From assembly GCA_019188255.1 (NCBI GenBank), contig JAETXT010000003.1, forward strand, positions 2,542,001 to 2,606,000: a stretch of DNA of 64,000 nucleotides. Direction: 5' to 3'. This document shows positions 23,578-34,135 of the stretch, one piece after another. The stretch comes from Verticillium longisporum. Lineage: Eukaryota > Ascomycota > Sordariomycetes > Glomerellales > Plectosphaerellaceae. Within the stretch, counting starts at the first letter, position 1. Each line of letters starts with the position of its first letter. Under the pieces are notes generated by a model, which worked only from the letters and a program-made list of their open reading frames with translations, did no database searches and was not told the DNA's origin. The position numbers and the translations under genes were made by a program.

Positions 23578-23912
23578 AGGGTTCGCCTCGGCGCGATCGT
23601 CTTTGTTGGACATGGAGCTTCGGCATCATATTTTTCTTATCAGTCAGGAACACGGCATCATCATTGGGTTTTTTAGCATTCTGCTAGGAAGGATTGGTGT
23701 TTTGTTGTACAGCTAGGGCTACAGTAGCACGGAACGGATTTCTTTTAGTCAATCATAACACTATTCACTTGATCACTGGAACGTCATTGTGACCGTGCTG
23801 CTTTCTATGCTGTCTCGTAGTGGCAAGATGGCCAGGTCATGTTATGACATTATGTAAGGTTAACTTGAAGGAGGGTGAAATCGCGTAAGAAGAGGGAAGA
23901 TGTTCACGAATG
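23578..23912. other. Intergenic, convergent 3' ends
   Basis: 335 bp between the protease gene and the sirtuin gene. T-rich patches follow the protease stop; nothing else was seen. Confidence 0.6.
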
Positions 23913-25297
23913 TCATGACTCTGGGTCGCGTCCAGTTCCCGGGTCTTCGGACAAGCGTGTCGACTTGTCTACGACGCTTGTTGTGTTTGTATGGCTGGCC
24001 TTCGCAGTTGAGTCGTCGTCGGCTTTCGCAATAGCGTCTCGCGGCTTCGACTCGTCTGTGCCTGTCGTCTCCTGTACGGCAGTCGTGTCGGCGGCCTCCA
24101 ATGGAGTGCGTTTTGATGCCTCCTCGCTGGTGTTTCCCTCGGTCTTCTTGTGCGGGGCCTCAGGCGAGGTCGCCTCGGCATCTCCCTCCTCCCCGTGGCC
24201 ATCGTCAGCATGCAGCCGCAGCGCGCTCTCGACCTCCCGCGTCAGCTTGTCGACCTCGTCCCGGATCTCCTCCTCGCCCGTCTCCGCCGCGGCCCGCTGC
24301 CTCTCGGCCTCCTTGTCGCCGACGACCCCGCGCCACAGCGCCTCGAGCTCGTCGCCCCACCCCAGCAGCGCCGCGAGCTTGCGCACGCCGTCATCGCAGG
24401 CGCCGAGCTCGACGACGTCGTCGGCGCGCTGGCCGACGCGGCCGACGCGCTCCCTGTTCAGCAGCAGGCGCGGCACGCCGGGGCGCGCGTGCTCGGGCAG
24501 GCCGGCGAAGGGGTAGACGCTGAGGCTCGTGCCGAGGACGACGACGAGGTCGGCGCGCGCGGCGAGGTGCGTGTTGTCGCGGAAGCGCGCCGGCAGGGCC
24601 TCGCCGAAGAAGACGATGTCGGGCTTCACGAGGCCGCCGCCGCACGCCTCGTCCTCGCAGCGCGGCACCACCTCGGCCAGCACGTGGCGGCGCATGGCGT
24701 CGTCGGGGAAGGGCGCCTTGCAGGCGATGCAGCGCTGGCTGGCGAAGCTGCCGTGGGCCTCGATGATGAGGTCGCCCGGCACGCCGGCGCTGCGCTCGAG
24801 ACAGTCGATGTTTTGCGTAAAGTTCATGAGCAGCAGGCCCTTTTGCGCGAGGAGCGCGATGAAGGCGTGCGAGACGGTCGGGTGGAAGTGGCCCGGGTAG
24901 AGCTCCTTGGCGAGGCAGTAGAACGGTTCCGGGTGTTTCTGGAAGTAGTCAATGTCGAAGACGGCCTCGGCGTAGGGCAGCTTGAGCCGGGCCAGGTTGG
25001 CGTAGAGGCCTGTGCCGGGGGAGCGAAAGTCGGGTACTGCGGACGGGTCAGCGGGGAGGCGGCTCGGTGAAGCAGATGTGTTTTCACGTCGAGAAAGTTT
25101 GCGATCGGAGGCTGGGTTGGATCTAGGACAACACAGCACATACTTCCAGCGGCGGTGGAAATGCCAGCACCGGTCATGACGACGATGCGTTCGGCCTTGC
25201 CTCCCTTGATATAGTCGGCGACGGCCTTGAGGTTGCGGCCGGACAGGGTCTCAGGTGTGAGACTCTCGTCCGCCATGGTGGATTCCTCGTTTCCCAT
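23913..25297 (-). CDS. hst2: NAD-dependent protein deacetylase, Hst2 / SIRT2 class sirtuin
   Basis: Removes acetyl groups from lysines of histones and other proteins using NAD+, releasing nicotinamide and O-acetyl-ADP-ribose. Exons 25297-25144 and 25036-23913 (107-bp intron) give 425 residues. The NAD fold shows VVMTGAGISTAAG then IPDFRSPGTGLYANLARLKL, FTQNIDCLER, catalytic His in IIEAHGSFASQ, the zinc site CIAC...CEDEAC, VKPDIVFFGEALP, and VVLGTSLSVYPFAGLPE. The segment YFQKHPEPFYCLAKELYPG is specific to the Hst2/SIRT2 class. The first codons, MGNEES, fit an N-myristoylation site; an in-frame ATG seven codons later is the alternative. A hydrophilic tail of about 120 residues rich in Thr, Glu and Lys follows the domain. 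The gene is divergent from the Nudix ADP-ribose pyrophosphatase gene. Confidence 0.93.
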
Positions 25298-26117
25298 CTT
25301 GTGGTTGCGCTTGGGGGCACGGGACGCCTTGGGGTGGCGGTCACGGCGTCGGCGACCTATTTTGGCGAATTTGAAGTAGTTTTGTAAGTTGACGATGGGT
25401 CATTCGATTGAATAACAGCAGCGCTGTGTGAAGGTGGATGAAGGAGCTTTACAGGTGGCCGGCCGTATGAGAATGATGTGGAGGTGAGCAATCGGCGGGC
25501 AGTTGTTCCATCATGACCCACATTCGGTGTGCTCGGTAAGATGTCGACGTTGGGCTGCCGTCTAGCATGGTGTGCCTCATGGCATAGGAGACATGAGCAG
25601 ATGTCGGGGGAATATTGGGTTCTTGAATTTCTAGGTTTTAATTGTATTTCTCCTGTATCCCGCCGACGTACTCACCGCGTGTCGCACTTGTATGTGTGAG
25701 CTGCATGCGAATGGAGGTGGACATCAGCTTGTTCATGGCTGAGGGAAGGCGAGATGACATCGCACCCAAGTAGTGCTTCATTCTGGAGCAGAAACTCTGG
25801 AACAGAAACTCTGGAACAGAAGCGTCGTTTCCACCATTTTTCATCATGGTCCAAGGCAACGGGACATTCACTGTCCGTCAGAAATTGCTTTTCCTGTGAC
25901 ATGAGAATGTTGAGACGTACAGGTGCCCAGAGCCCCGTTGGGCGCTGTGGCCCCCTGAAGCCCCTGTAAAAGCGGTGGCTACAGCATGCCCAACGAACCC
26001 CACCCACCTCAGCTCGGGCATTGTGGTCCAGGATAAGAGGAATCGTGTGTAAAGTACAAGACGACTCATCCTCTGACCGACAGTCGACACCGCCATCTCT
26101 GTCCGAATTTCAACACC
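25298..26117. promoter_or_regulatory. Shared divergent promoter of hst2 and the YSA1-type Nudix gene
   Basis: 820 bp between the two start codons. Two CCCCT elements (25952-25956 and 25961-25965), the core of the stress response element, lie about 160 bp upstream of the Nudix start. A 14-bp repeat is at 25783. No open frame here looks coding. Confidence 0.5.
25783..25824. repeat. Three 14-bp tandem units
   Basis: Unit ctggaacagaaact; the first copy has one change and the third diverges at its last three bases. Confidence 0.75.
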
Positions 26118-26895
26118 ATGGCTTCTCAAGAAGCAAAAGTGCTGTCCACCGAGCCTCTGGTAATGTCACTCGACGAACTGAAAGCGTATGAACTGACCCT
26201 CACTGACGCTCGCCAGCCCGAAGCGGAAGCAGCCTGGATCAAGCTCACGAAGCTCACCTACCGAGACCCGGCAGGCCAGACCAGAACATGGGAGTCGGCT
26301 GAACGGCGCACGCGGCCCAGCGGCAGCGACATTGACGCCGTCGGCATCGTCGCCATCATGCAGAAGGCCTCGGGCCCGGAGATTGTCCTGCAGAAGCAGT
26401 ACCGCCCGCCCATTGACGCCATCTCCATCGAGGTCCCCGCCGGTCTTGTCGATGCCGGAGAGACGGCCGAGCAGGCGGCGGTCAGGGAGCTCAGGGAGGA
26501 GACGGGCTTCGTTGGCGTCGTGGACGAGACATCGCCCATCATGTTCAACGGTAGGACACTATTTCTTACAGATACGCGTCTTTCTTGGTCTGACTGTCAC
26601 GAACACCAAACGCTTCCACAAGAGGACAGCTACTGACACGCGAGACGTGGGAACAGATCCTGGCTTCTGCAACACCAACACCAAGATGGTGCACGTCACA
26701 ATCGACATGGCGCTCCCGGAGAACCAGAACCCCGTGCCGCAGCTCGAGGAGAGCGAGTTCATCGAGGTCTTCACGGCGCCGCTGTCGACCCTCTGGGACG
26801 AGTGCAAGAGGCTCGAGGCCGAAGGGTACGCCATTGACGCCCGCGTCGGGACCCTGGCCGAGGGCATCGAGCTGGCCAAGACGTGGAAGCTGTAG
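26118..26895 (+). CDS. ysa1: Nudix ADP-ribose pyrophosphatase (YSA1 / NUDT5 type)
   Basis: Hydrolyses ADP-ribose and related ADP-sugars, including O-acetyl-ADP-ribose in yeast Ysa1, to AMP and a ribose phosphate. Exons 26118-26550 and 26657-26895 (106-bp intron, donor GTAGGA) give 223 residues. The Nudix box reads GETAEQAAVRELREETGFVG, preceded by IVLQKQYRPPIDAISIEVPA, the substrate-binding strand of the NUDT5 family. After the intron, MVHVTIDMALPEN and the C-terminal helix are as expected. No organelle signal is visible, so it is probably cytosolic or nuclear. It shares its promoter region with the sirtuin gene and converges on a second Nudix gene 116 bp away. Confidence 0.92.
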
Positions 26896-27011
26896 TTGCA
26901 GACACGCAGCAAATTTTTGTTTTAGTGTAATCATATAATCATCAAAATATTCATTAGAGACGGGGGGACTCCCCAAGGGTTTTATTCTTTACACAAGACC
27001 AAAAAAACGCA

Positions 27012-27932
27012 TCACAGCCTGCCCTCGCGCTTGAGTCCCTCATACAGCGCCAGCGCAGCGAGGCACTTTGCATCCCGCGCCCCAGCCCTCCACAGCTGCG
27101 CAAACGGCACGAGCTTCAGCGTGATCTTCTCGCCCTCGTCCCTGAGCCCCGTCAGCTTGCCGCTCCACGCCTCGAGCTGCGCCCTCGGCACGCGCCTCTC
27201 GTGGCTGTAGATTGTGATGTGCTCGTCGCAGCCGCCGGCCGAGGGATACATGGCGCGCGGCAGGTTCTCGTCGCGATCTCCTCGGTGGTGCTGCGCCTGT
27301 TCCGGTCCCGGCTGCCGTGTCTGCTCCTCGGCGTCGAGCTCGGCAGCGAGCGCCGAGAGACAGGTCAGCTGCTCGGCCCGGATGTCCATGCCGAGCTCCT
27401 CGCGGATCTCCTTGGCCGCGACGCCGGCGAAGCTGCCCTCGTCGTCGACCATGCCGGCCGGCAGCTCGACAAAGGCGAGGCTGCCGGCCGCGACGCGCGG
27501 CTGCACCGTCAGGAGGGCGTAGCGCTCGTCGCTGTCGGGGGCGGCGTCGTCGGGGACGAGGGTCACGAGCATGGCGACGCTGGGGCCGCGCAGGAAGACG
27601 GCGGCCGGGAGGGACGCGCCCTCGGCGTTGGAGACGTCGGCGACGGCCTTGAGGAAGCCGACGCGGTGGGGGCCGAAGAGGTCGTAGGCCTGGACGGTGA
27701 TGGCGTGCAGGCGGTAGGGCGAGGCGTGGAAGGGGTGGGATGGCGTGCGGGATTGGAGGGCGAGGGAGGCGGCCAGGGTCGAGACCCAGGTCTGTGACGT
27801 TATCAGATTGGTCTAGCGGAAGGCTTGGTGGGAAGTCACATTGAAGGGCTTGAAAGAGAGGAGCTGCTCTTGGGAGAGACCGTCGGGCAGAGTGACGGGA
27901 ATGCCGTGGTCTTGGAGCGTGATGGTCGACAT
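27012..27932 (-). CDS. Nudix hydrolase, ADP-sugar diphosphatase-like
   Basis: A second, unrelated-looking Nudix enzyme, probably acting on a nucleoside diphosphate sugar. Exons 27932-27840 and 27791-27012 (48-bp intron with a weak donor GTGACT) give 290 residues. The Nudix region reads VELPAGMVDDEGSFAGVAAK then EIREELGMDI. The catalytic EIREELG is kept, but the family Glu six places after the first Gly falls on Gly and the usual Arg is Lys, as in some fungal members. The N-terminal 100 residues include PYRLHAITVQAYDLFGPHRV. An in-frame ATG at 28118, with no stop between, would add about 62 residues rich in Ser, Lys and Arg, compatible with a mitochondrial presequence. It ends 116 bp from the YSA1-type gene. 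Confidence 0.85.
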
Positions 27933-28483
27933 GGTGCGAGGCGAGGGTTTGGTGAGCGGTGCCGACTGGTGCAACTGAGCAAGCCAAAATGTTGGGTGAC
28001 GAGTCCCAGTGAATGAAACGAGAGAGGCTGCTTTAATGGCCCTCTGCTTCATTGTTTTCTGCGAGGGTGGGAGGTTGAGGAAGGCTGAGGCTGTTGACGA
28101 TGGCCCGTGTGACGTCAACTAGCGATGGCTGCCTGTGAGCTGGGCGAAGTGGAACAAGTGTCGATGCACGACCATGTCGTTTCTGCAGAGGCCACGAGGC
28201 GTTTTCGCGTTATTTGCAGGCTGACCAGGTGCCAGACGAAGTTCAACAGCCAGACGAAGCTAAACAGCTATACGAAGCTAAACAGCTATACGAAGCTAAA
28301 CAGCCAGACCGAGCTTAACAGCCAGGAGACGAATCGAGTCATCAAAATGACCTTGACAAAAGCTAGTTCATCGAGCGTGATTCATTGTGTTCGTCATTGA
28401 GAGACCTCCGCGGCCCCAAGATAATTAAGCATACTGTCCCATGATGCAATCTCACAGGAACGCCCGCTTCCTTTTCAGTTGAT
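27933..28483. other. Intergenic with minisatellite
   Basis: About 550 bp upstream of the Nudix gene and downstream of the next minus-strand gene. It holds the 18-bp repeat at 28233. A 91-codon plus-strand frame crosses the repeat and reads it as a six-residue repeat, but has no other support. Confidence 0.55.
28233..28322. repeat. Minisatellite, five 18-bp units
   Basis: Units cagacgaagttcaacagc, cagacgaagctaaacagc, tatacgaagctaaacagc (twice), cagaccgagcttaacagc. The third and fourth are identical. Because 18 is a multiple of three, the plus strand stays open and repeats (Q/Y)TKLNS. Confidence 0.92.
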
Positions 28484-29614
28484 TCAGATAGCCCAGTACA
28501 CTTCAACCGCCACCGTCTCGACGTTGTTCGCCCAGCCCGGAAACCTCGACTTGCCCCATACCGTGATGACATCGCCCAACTGCAGGTTCCGCACGAACTC
28601 ACCATTCCCCGTGGCCCTACCGCGGCCCTGCGCCTCCAGCTCATCGGCCGCCGTCGATTCTGGGTCGATGTCATCGGTCCACCTCCAAGTGATCTCGTAA
28701 TTGCTGACGCCCCGCGTGCAGGTACGGTTGCACTGGATCTTGTACTCCTCGTTCGCGTTCAGCTGATGAACGTATTTTCGCGTCTCGTTCCCCCACTCGC
28801 GATGATCCTCCTCCGTTCGAGGGTACACCGGCCTCAGATGGTCGGTGCGGAACGCATCCAGCTGCTCCCCTTCCTCGGCCTCGATTTTCTCCAGGCCGGC
28901 CTCGAACCACGTCCATGAGCCCTTGAACGTGCCGTGGTTCTCGCGCTCACCGCCCCAGCCCTGATCTGAGCTCCGCAGCTTGAAGACGACCTTGCGCACG
29001 GGATGCGTCAGCGCCGGCGCCGTCTTGACAATCTTCTTCAGCTGCTGTGGCGACGCCTCGTGGGCGAGGGGCAGCGTAGGCGCAGGCTGTCTGCCCCACG
29101 TGTCGGGGTCGGCGATGGCGCTGCTCGCGAAGCCGACGGGCGGTGTCCGCAGCAGCAGCCTGTCCTCTAGCGTGTGGCTTGCGTGGCCGGCGGAGATGCG
29201 CACCTTGTTCTGGCCGGTGTAGTCCATGACCGTCTCAGAGCAGGGCCAGTACTCGGCGTGGTCGATGATTATGTCGATGATCTCGGGGGGGAAGTTGGTG
29301 GCCTTGGCGAGGAGAGCCTTGACGACGACGACATCAATGGCCTCGGGGTGGCCTGGCACAGGGGCCAGCTCGTTCTCATAGGACGCTTCAGACATGCCGA
29401 GGCCGAGGGTGCCCTGGAAGAGGCTGTCAATGTGGGTGGACTGCATGAACTGGCGGGCGACGAGGACCCGGGTACAGTAGGCACAGCGTCGCTGGGGACG
29501 ACAGCGTCTGCCTGGCGTATGGGCGAATTGGTTGCCGGTGTGAGTAAAGTGGACTACGGTAGCGGTGCCGATGAGGATGGCGAGCAGCGTAGGATACGCA
29601 GCGAGAAGGAACAT
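28484..29614 (-). CDS. Conserved fungal protein of unknown function
   Basis: Single exon, up to 376 residues. The first ATG gives an N-terminal hydrophobic helix (FLLAAYPTLLAILIGTATVV), which may anchor it in a membrane. A second in-frame start (MSEASYENELAPVPG) would make a soluble protein of about 300 residues and is equally possible. The body has an F-box-like opening (NFPPEIIDIIIDHAEYWPC) and a conserved RKVVFKLRSSDQGWGGEREN with GSWTWFEAGLE, then a C-terminal beta-rich part ending VAVEVYWAI. I recall related blocks in many filamentous fungi but no assigned function. It is divergent from the serine acetyltransferase gene. Confidence 0.75.
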   Translation of the reverse strand: MFLLAAYPTLLAILIGTATVVHFTHTGNQFAHTPGRRCRPQRRCAYCTRVLVARQFMQSTHIDSLFQGTLGLGMSEASYENELAPVPGHPEAIDVVVVKALLAKATNFPPEIIDIIIDHAEYWPCSETVMDYTGQNKVRISAGHASHTLEDRLLLRTPPVGFASSAIADPDTWGRQPAPTLPLAHEASPQQLKKIVKTAPALTHPVRKVVFKLRSSDQGWGGERENHGTFKGSWTWFEAGLEKIEAEEGEQLDAFRTDHLRPVYPRTEEDHREWGNETRKYVHQLNANEEYKIQCNRTCTRGVSNYEITWRWTDDIDPESTAADELEAQGRGRATGNGEFVRNLQLGDVITVWGKSRFPGWANNVETVAVEVYWAI

Positions 29615-30154
29615 GGAAGTGTGGGAAGTGGCCCAGATAAGACTGAGAGAGTCAGGATGCTGAGAGAGTAAGGGTGCTGAGAGAGTAAGGATGCTGAGAG
29701 ATGGTGAGCTTCTGGAGGCAGCCGTCTATTCAGGCCACTCATCCATGTGACGACGAAGCTCCACGCGCGTCATGCCGCATTTCGTTTGGCATTGCTGCTC
29801 TTGCTCATGCTCCGTCGGCACAAATGCGGGGCAGAAAGACGCGGCAGGGACCACCCGTCTCAGGGTCTCTGGATGACGTCAGCAGCACTTGAAGAGGCAA
29901 GAATGGCGATAAGCACCTGCCTCTGCCCCGCCTCTGTCTTATCGTCACGTGAAATAGCATCATCGGCCAAAAGCTCCGAGCTCGCTTTCCCTCAGCGGCG
30001 GAATCTGAACCACAGCTCCAAAAGGCATCCCGCGCGACGCTCGTCTTGGAAAGATGAACTGCGCTGACAAACCGGCCGGATAGGCCTTTTTCTTTTACAT
30101 GTGTTGGCTAGACCTCCTCGATTTTTGCGTCCATCAAACACACAAGGCACCGTC
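29615..30154. promoter_or_regulatory. Divergent promoter region
   Basis: 540 bp between the unknown gene and the serine acetyltransferase gene. A 12-bp-spaced run of ctgagagagtaagg-like units (about 29655-29702) is imperfectly repeated three times next to the unknown gene's start. Nothing else was recognised. Confidence 0.45.
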
Positions 30155-31731
30155 ATGACGCTCCAGAAACTCGTCCCCTCGGCCATTCGCCCGCTGCGTT
30201 CTTCTCTCCAGTCGACTTCGAGGGCCGTGGTGACGACCTCACGAGCTGCGACCTTGAGCATTCGCCAGCCCGCCCAGCATACGCGATGCTTCAACTCGAA
30301 ACCGCGAAAGGCCGCCGCGGCCGGCGAGGCTTCGAACCCGGCCATGGCCTTCCCCTGCCTCGACGCCCTAGAGACCCGATCCGCGACCCTGCGAGCGAGC
30401 TTTGAGTCGAGCGGGCCCGAACCCTCCTACACATCTGGCGCGACGCAGACATATCACTGCCAGGAGCCTCTTGTCCTCGACTGGGGCGGCATGCTGCCCG
30501 AATTCAAGATTGCTTACGAGACGTGGGGCGAGATGAACGCCGACAAGTCCAACGTCATCCTCCTGCACACAGGCCTCTCGGCCTCCTCCCACGCCCACTC
30601 GACCGAGGCGAACCCGGCGCCGGGCTGGTGGGAGAAGTTCATCGGCCCCGGCGGCCCCCTCGACACGGACAAGTACCACGTCATCTGCACAAACGTCATC
30701 GGCGGCTGCTACGGCTCGACGGGACCCAGCAGCACCGACCCCGCCGACGGCCAGCACTACGCCACGCGCTTCCCCATCCTGACCATGGAGGACATGGTGC
30801 GCGCCCAGTTCCGCCTCCTCGACAGCCTCGGCGTCAAGAGCCTCTACGCGAGCGTCGGCTCCAGCATGGGCGGCATGCAGTCCCTCGCCGCCGGCGTCCT
30901 CTTCCCCGACCGCGTCCGTCGCATCGTCTCCATCAGCGGCTGCGCGCGGAGCCACCCCTACAGCATCGCCATGCGCCACACCCAGCGCCAGGTCCTCATG
31001 ATGGACCCCAACTGGAAGCGCGGCTACTACTACGGCGACCTGCCGCCCCACGCCGGCATGAAGCTCGCCCGCGGCATCGCCACAGTCACCTACCGCTCCG
31101 GCCCCGAGTGGGAGCAGCGCTTCGGCCGCCGGAGGGCCGACCCCAGCAAGCCCCCGCCCTGTGCCCCGACTTTCTCGTCGAGACCTACCTCGACCACGCC
31201 GGCGAAAAGTTCTGCCTGACCTACGACCCCAACAGCCTGCTCTACGTCAGCAAGGCCATGGACCTCTTCGACCTCGGCCGCGACAACCAGCGCGCAACCC
31301 GGGCCCGCCGCGCCGCCCGCGAGAGGGACCTCGCGTCCGGCATCGCCCCGGCCGCCACAGACATGGCCTGCAGCCTGACACTGCCCGAGAAGCCGTACGA
31401 GGAGCAGCCCGAGTCGTCGTCGTCGTCGTCTTCCTCGGGCGGCGGCGTCGACGCCGCCAACGAGCACGCCGAGGTCTCCTCGCGACCGCCCCAGGGCCTC
31501 ATCGCCGGCCTCGCCACGCTGCGCGACACGCCGGCGCCCGTCATGGGCGGCGCCAGCGACATCCTCTTCCCTGCCTGGCAGCAGCGCGAGGTGGCCGAGG
31601 CGCTGAAGCTCGCCGGCAACCGCAACGTCGCCCACTACGAGCTCAGCGAGGAGATGAGCATGTTCGGCCACGACACGTTCCTGCTCGACCTCAAGATCAT
31701 CGGCGGCAACCTTAAGAATTTCCTCGGCTGA
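30155..31731 (+). CDS. Serine O-acetyltransferase, mitochondrial, homoserine-acetyltransferase fold (frameshifted in this sequence)
   Basis: Alpha/beta hydrolase of the homoserine/serine O-acetyltransferase family. The long N-terminal presequence ([20 protein letters not shown]) and the block [20 protein letters not shown] match the fungal CysA/Cys2 type that makes O-acetylserine for cysteine synthesis in mitochondria; a Met2-type homoserine enzyme is the alternative. The catalytic serine sits in [15 protein letters not shown], with [36 protein letters not shown], and the catalytic His in [12 protein letters not shown] near the end. A serine/acid-rich insert (about residues 420-450) lies before the last third. 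The frame breaks at a run of five C (31151-31155) between RADPSKPP and [19 protein letters not shown] sixth C gives 526 codons (525 residues). Confidence 0.88.
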
Positions 31732-32281
31732 CGAATTGACCACGTCTCGGGCAAGCGCCTGCACTACATCATCATTGGGACGGGATCGGGCTGTATGTGC
31801 GATTGGTGATTGAAGCTGGAAAGACGCCATATCCCCAGGAATCTCTGCGAGAGAATCCATGCCATCTCAGCAACGGACGCTGAGATCTGTCATGTTTATG
31901 TGAATGTGACCACCACCGCGATAGGCCACAACATAGTCTTTTCCCTGGCTAGAATAAAGCCAGTCAGACTGAAGCGAATAACTAGCGAAATGAATTGAAT
32001 TCGTGTGTACATTATCTAGTAAACCCATCATGCAAGATCCTCCTGACACCCTATGCCGAAAGTAGTTCGCTACGCTAAAAAATTAAGACTGTATTATAGA
32101 ATCGTATGTAGGTCCCGGGATTTTCGAGTGACGAGTTCCCAGGGGTTATGTCTTCGTGGTACTACCACCCATGTACAGCGCAAGGAAGCACCAAGACGTC
32201 GGCTCCGGACGCATAACCGATGATAAGTACGAGACACAGCATGACATATTCATAGTCAAGTGGTCTCTGTGAGCTCCGGCC
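31732..32281. other. Intergenic, convergent 3' ends
   Basis: 550 bp between the acetyltransferase and carboxylesterase genes, AT-richer than its surroundings (31900-32110). No gene was recognised. Confidence 0.6.
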
Positions 32282-34135
32282 CTAGAACAGCGGCTCCCTC
32301 GCCGTGTAGACCATGTTCAGCAGCCCGCAGGCCCCGTCCGTCCTGGTGCTACTGATCTCGGCCACGCCCACTGGGTTCTCATAACAGCCGAGGCACCCGA
32401 CGGTGCTCTGCTTCCTGTCCGTCGCTCGTGTCCAGCCGGGGCCGCCGTCAGGGTTCTTGGCGAAGCTGGCCCATGACCGCAGCATGTACCGGCTCAACGC
32501 CTTTTGTTCCTCCGTCGAGGGGGCGTACTTGTCGTATATGCCATAGGTTCCGAATACGACGGGGATTTCCGAAGCGTGATACGCGCCAATATTATCGATG
32601 CCGTATTCTGGGAGCACGAGAGGGGCTTGGGTATTTGGGAACGTAGCGTTGAAGTAGTATCGCCAGGTAGGGTTGTCAGCTTTGACGGACGCTTTTGTCA
32701 CGAGAGCCGCGGGCTGGAGTAGTCTTCCATGTCAGCTTGATGGATTCTCCATGTGGGTAAAGAGAGGACAGGAGGAGAGAGATGCGTCAATGGCTGGCGG
32801 TGGACTTGGTGAAGGCTGCGGTTTGTCAACTTACACAAGTATACAGCACATCTGTGAGAGCTCTCGACAGAAGGTTGAATAAAACCAGTGTCACTCCTCG
32901 AGATACAGGAGCAAGGAATCTGTTGAGTGCCGTTCCTATAACATTCCCCAGAACCTCTTCGACAAGGCCGATTGCGGCCGTGTCGCTTGGGAGGTCGCGC
33001 AGCTGTTTCACGAATGGCTGCACGAAGAGAGACCCCTCAAGGCCGTTCGAACCCAACAGTATGGGAACGGGGGCCGCCTCGCCGGATTCCCGTGCCTTCA
33101 AGAGCGGTGTAGGCTTCTGCGTGACACCATCGTTGATGGGAGGGAACGGAAGAGAAAGGTTTCTGACAATCGTTTTAATCTTGAAAGGGTCGGCTGCCCG
33201 GACACAGGCCAGCTCGCTGGTGGCTTTGTTGCAGTCGAGGGCGCGGACCAGATTCTCCCAGCTCACCTCGCCGTTACCGGGTGGGGCCGGACTGACACTG
33301 GCCTGCCCGCTCTGGAGAATAGCGGCTCGGTAGGGCAGAGGGTGGGGTGGCGATGTGACGAGCCTGTCGACGGAAGAGGCTCCTGAGCTTTCGCCAAAAA
33401 TTGTCACCTTTTCAGGATCGCCACCAAAGGCCCGGATATTCCGCTGCACCCAGTCTAAGCTCCGCCGCTGGTCCATAAAACCCACATTGTTGTCCCCAAC
33501 ATCGATCTCTGGTGAGTTTGAGAAGCCAAACGCTGTAGCACACGTCATCAGTCATGAGGCAGAGACAACAGAAACAGCCACGAACCATTGGTTCTGTAGT
33601 TTGCAGCTACCACAATGACATCTTCATAGGCTGCGAAGAAGGAGCCGTCGTAGGCAGGCTGGCCTGCATTGCCAAATTTGAGACTACCTCCGTAGATCCA
33701 AAACAGCACAGCCTTGTCTTTTGTTGGCGTATCTGGAACATAGACGTTGAGATAAAGACAGTCTTCGCTCTCTTCCGCGTCATCAACGAGTATACTAGGG
33801 TCTGGCAACGTCGGGGTCAGTCATCATGATATAGAGCTCTGGCGAGGAGACTTACCCGCATGCTCGATACACTTTGCGCTCCACTGGTTCGCGCTCAACG
33901 TCTTCGAAGATGACGGCACAGGCTCAGGCGGTTCGAATCTCCTCGGGGGCGAGATGGCAAAGGGCACTCCAAGAAACTTGTTGACCTTGACATCGGCATA
34001 TGCGATCTGAGTCGTGATGCCGACGAGGGTGCCCTGGCCCAATGTTACGCTTGGACCGTATTGTGCGCTGCGTGATGCGAGGCCAGCGAATGCCAACCCG
34101 GGCAAGGCGCAACTCCAAAGTCCGGAGAGCTTCAT
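32282..34135 (-). CDS. Secreted type B carboxylesterase / lipase
   Basis: Extracellular alpha/beta hydrolase that cleaves carboxylic esters. Four exons (34135-33856, 33801-33586, 33532-32835, 32713-32282) encode 541 residues with a signal peptide MKLSGLWSCALPGLAFAGLA. Family blocks: KFLGVPFAISPPRRFEPPEP, EDCLYLNVYVPD, FWIYGGSLKFG (the oxyanion loop, with Ser-Leu in place of the usual Gly-Gly), nucleophile in VTIFGESSGASSVDRL, and His in NIGAYHASEIPVVFGT. The nucleophile is flanked by Ser on one side and Gly-Ala on the other, as in the family. The Ser-Leu in the oxyanion loop may narrow the substrates. It is divergent from a Zn2Cys6 regulator, which might control it; that is inference only. 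Confidence 0.9.

Noticed and set aside
22390..23613. 407-codon open frame opposite the vacuolar protease
   Set aside because: Antisense shadow created by GC-rich third positions; Gly/Val/Asp-biased and domain-free, while the plus strand has a complete subtilase.
24150..25070. 306-codon open frame opposite the sirtuin
   Set aside because: Shadow; the minus strand carries every sirtuin motif.
27040..27987. 315-codon Arg/Pro-rich frame overlapping the second Nudix gene
   Set aside because: Same-strand frame-shifted shadow of GC-rich codons; the Nudix frame has the motif and the splice sites.
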